Source: Apteryx mantelli | Lineage: Eukaryota; Chordata; Aves; Apterygiformes; Apterygidae | Reading direction: 5' to 3' | Length of the DNA stretch: 64,000 nucleotides | NCBI RefSeq assembly: GCF_036417845.1 | Contig: NC_089981.1 | Span: forward strand, 24,262,001 to 24,326,000 | Shown here: positions 61,949-64,000 of the stretch, piece by piece | Position numbering within the stretch: position 1 is the first letter of the stretch | Layout: every line of letters starts with the position of its first letter | Program-made: the position numbers and the translations under genes | Notes under the pieces: generated by a model | Seen by the model: the letters and a program-made list of their open reading frames with translations, nothing else | What the model was told of the DNA's origin: nothing | The model's database searches: none

Positions 61949-64000
61949 GTGACTTCCTTTTTAAAAGCAGAACAGCACTGACATTTTAGACTACTATTTG
62001 AATGTGACATGGGTGGTATGCTGTTTAACAACTCAAGCATTTCACACTTGCATGTATGTTTAAGGCAGTGGATTAGGTCTGTTTAGCTCCTCATCCCCAG
62101 GCATGTGCCACAATTTGAAATGCTCAGCGCAGCAATGAGAATATGGGTGATGTGAAACATCGTGTTGGTGGATTAGAGTCGAGTTAATTCCCTCAGCTCA
62201 TCTCTTCGAGTTTACAAATGTGGTGCAGGGAGCTAAGACTAGTTTGTCCGGAAAAGAGCGTTGGAGGCCTGACCACGAGATGACTTTCTGTGCCGGAAAA
62301 GCACAATCCCATCAAAATCCTAGAGGTTGGGTCTGTGCTAGGCTGGCTGCAATTGCACCTCTAAAGAACTGGAAATGTTAGGAGATGAGATCATTCTTTT
62401 GCTCAGATTTGACCCACAAAACGCAGCCTGTAGAAGCCCCGTCTTACAACCATGTAGTGTTCTGTGCGGAGTGCCCTGCGCAGAAATTAAAACGGCGTCC
62501 TTCTGGAAGCATGAGACTAAAGGGAGATGTCTAGGTTAAAGTGAGGGACGCAGTCCTGCTTCTCTAGGACTATGTCCAGAGCTGACCAGCGGCCACAGTA
62601 GCTGAAAATCCTTTGGAATACCCAAATGGTTACCCTGGATCACACCAAAGATATGCCAGTACCTGTCTCGGAGAGATGCTTTGGCTGTTGGCCGAGGTAA
62701 GAGGATAAAAGCAGGGCAAGTGCAAAGCAGTGTTTTCCCAGATGCCAACAGTTTGCATTAGGGGTGAGGTGCTGGTGCCTTTGTATTTGACGGTCCCCCG
62801 TGGATTTTTCCTCCTCAAATTTGTCTGGCTTCTTTGAAAAATCTTTGGGTAAATGCTGCTGGCACAGCAACATAATCTCCATTGCAATGCCGCCCATCTG
62901 CATGTGCCCAACACTTCCTCACCTACCTGGCAGAAGCAGTGACAGTCAGAGCTGAGGAGGAGTCTTTGCACAGCCTGTGTATGTGTTTTCCCTGGTTTCA
63001 GGCAAAACCATTAAAACTTGTTACTTTCACGCTAATATTTTGATATGGAAATAATTTGATTTCCGTGATCAATACAGAAGGGAGGCCTAGAACACAGTTT
63101 CCTCATTCTTCTGCAGAAGCTTGTAATAAGAGTTTTTATGAAAAGTTACGTTACTAAAGGAGAAATGGTACCGGAAACCATGTCTGGTTGGTCTTATGAA
63201 ATTGCATTATATAAATAGACTACTCGCTTATTCTTTTCACTCCACAAACATGGAGGAAGCTGTAAAAAGACCACAAGGAAAAAGTACATTGAAGGAAAAG
63301 GGAGGCAGCTATTCAACAGAACACTTTCACTGCATCTCTCTTCCCTCTGCCCTGACCCAAACCTTTATTCATTATCTTGTTGGCTTTTTTTTTCTTTTGC
63401 TTCGAGTGCCCTGCCCATAAAGGGACCCATGTGTCATGGTTCACTTTAGTAGTATGGTTTTTTGTTTTTTGGGGTTTTTTTTGAAAACTGTTTTCACTAG
63501 ACAAAATGAGGGTGGTTTTTGAAAAATGTTTATTTTCTGTTTTTTTTTAAAGCAGTATTTCTGACAACAGAAAAATTAAAATTTCATTAGAGATCCTTTC
63601 AGGTTTATCTTCCTCCTACACCTCAAAGAAAAACAGGGGACATAAATGAAGAAAGATTTAATTAGGACTGTCAGTTACAAAACATATGGACAAAACAACT
63701 TCAGTTGACTTGAAAGGTAACCTGTCTCACCAGTAAGAAAGAAATGCAGATGTGTCTACATCTCCAGAACAGAAAGACAGTGCAGTAATAATACTGAAAA
63801 CTGAAGGTGCTGGGGTGGGGCGAAGACTTCTGTAATTTAACTATAGAACATTCATTTATCTGACTCTCCTGAAGTGAAACTGGAGAGTAAAATTAAACCA
63901 GATGTTCTCACACAGCCTACTTGATGTTGGTATTGTCAGAAAGAGTTAATTGCAGTGCTATGGGAAATAATATAGTCAAATTCTGTGTCTTTTAAGCCTT

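Larger units (their letters stand above)
60670..64000 (+). other. TSPAN32 intron 4, running off the window
   Basis: This starts at the exon 4 donor. It contains T/G-rich simple sequence (61000-61060, with TTTA repeats), an A-rich AAAT microsatellite at 61926-61948 and further T runs near 63440-63550. No reading frame here resembles the tetraspanin large extracellular loop (no CCG motif with paired cysteines). Confidence 0.65.

Overview
This window looks like vertebrate nuclear DNA, most likely from a bird. Three things point that way. Genes are sparse and split by introns with GT/AG junctions. There is one clear fragment of a CR1 LINE of the avian type near 24.9-25.1 kb, and few other recognisable repeats. 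The only two genes I can establish, ASCL2 (minus strand) and TSPAN32 (plus strand), lie in the order and orientation known from the TH-ASCL2-TSPAN32-CD81 block of human 11p15.5. A crocodilian or turtle is a weaker alternative. No bacterial, CRISPR or viral system is visible.

Layout: (1) 1-38.6 kb has no coding exon that I can support. It is the 3' flank of ASCL2, on the side where TH is expected. It alternates between plain AT-richer sequence and CpG-rich patches (about 1.06-1.26, 2.45-3.2, 4.16-4.85, 5.17-6.32, 11.6-12.0, 15.5-15.72, 19.05-19.95, 23.5-24.56, 25.55-25.9 and 31.36-31.7 kb). Several stretches carry clustered homeodomain-, TCF- or PBX/HOX-like words, so they are candidate conserved regulatory elements (15.29-15.56, 25.45-25.96, 26.18-26.56, 27.05-27.24 and 28.48-28.79 kb). 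(2) 38.65-40.33 kb holds ASCL2: a single-exon 184-residue bHLH reading frame inside a very GC-rich CpG island, with a candidate poly(A) signal about 510 bases past the stop. (3) 40.3-49.5 kb is intergenic. It contains a T-rich block with a TCF-type site and a separate CpG island at 47.15-48.05 kb that carries a (GGCGA)11-like array and (CTG)12. (4) 49,522-60,669 holds the first four coding exons of TSPAN32. Their splice phases are mutually consistent and they encode three of the four expected membrane segments. The large extracellular loop, fourth membrane segment and 3' end must lie beyond base 64,000.

The two genes are probably not a functional unit. ASCL2 encodes a proneural/stem-cell type transcription factor and TSPAN32 a blood-cell tetraspanin. 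They share a conserved chromosomal neighbourhood that is imprinted in placental mammals and, by general knowledge, not in birds. A notable structural feature is the number of pure C or G runs of 12-25 bases, concentrated in the right half. All long open reading frames other than ASCL2 look like by-products of GC-rich sequence or intron read-through.
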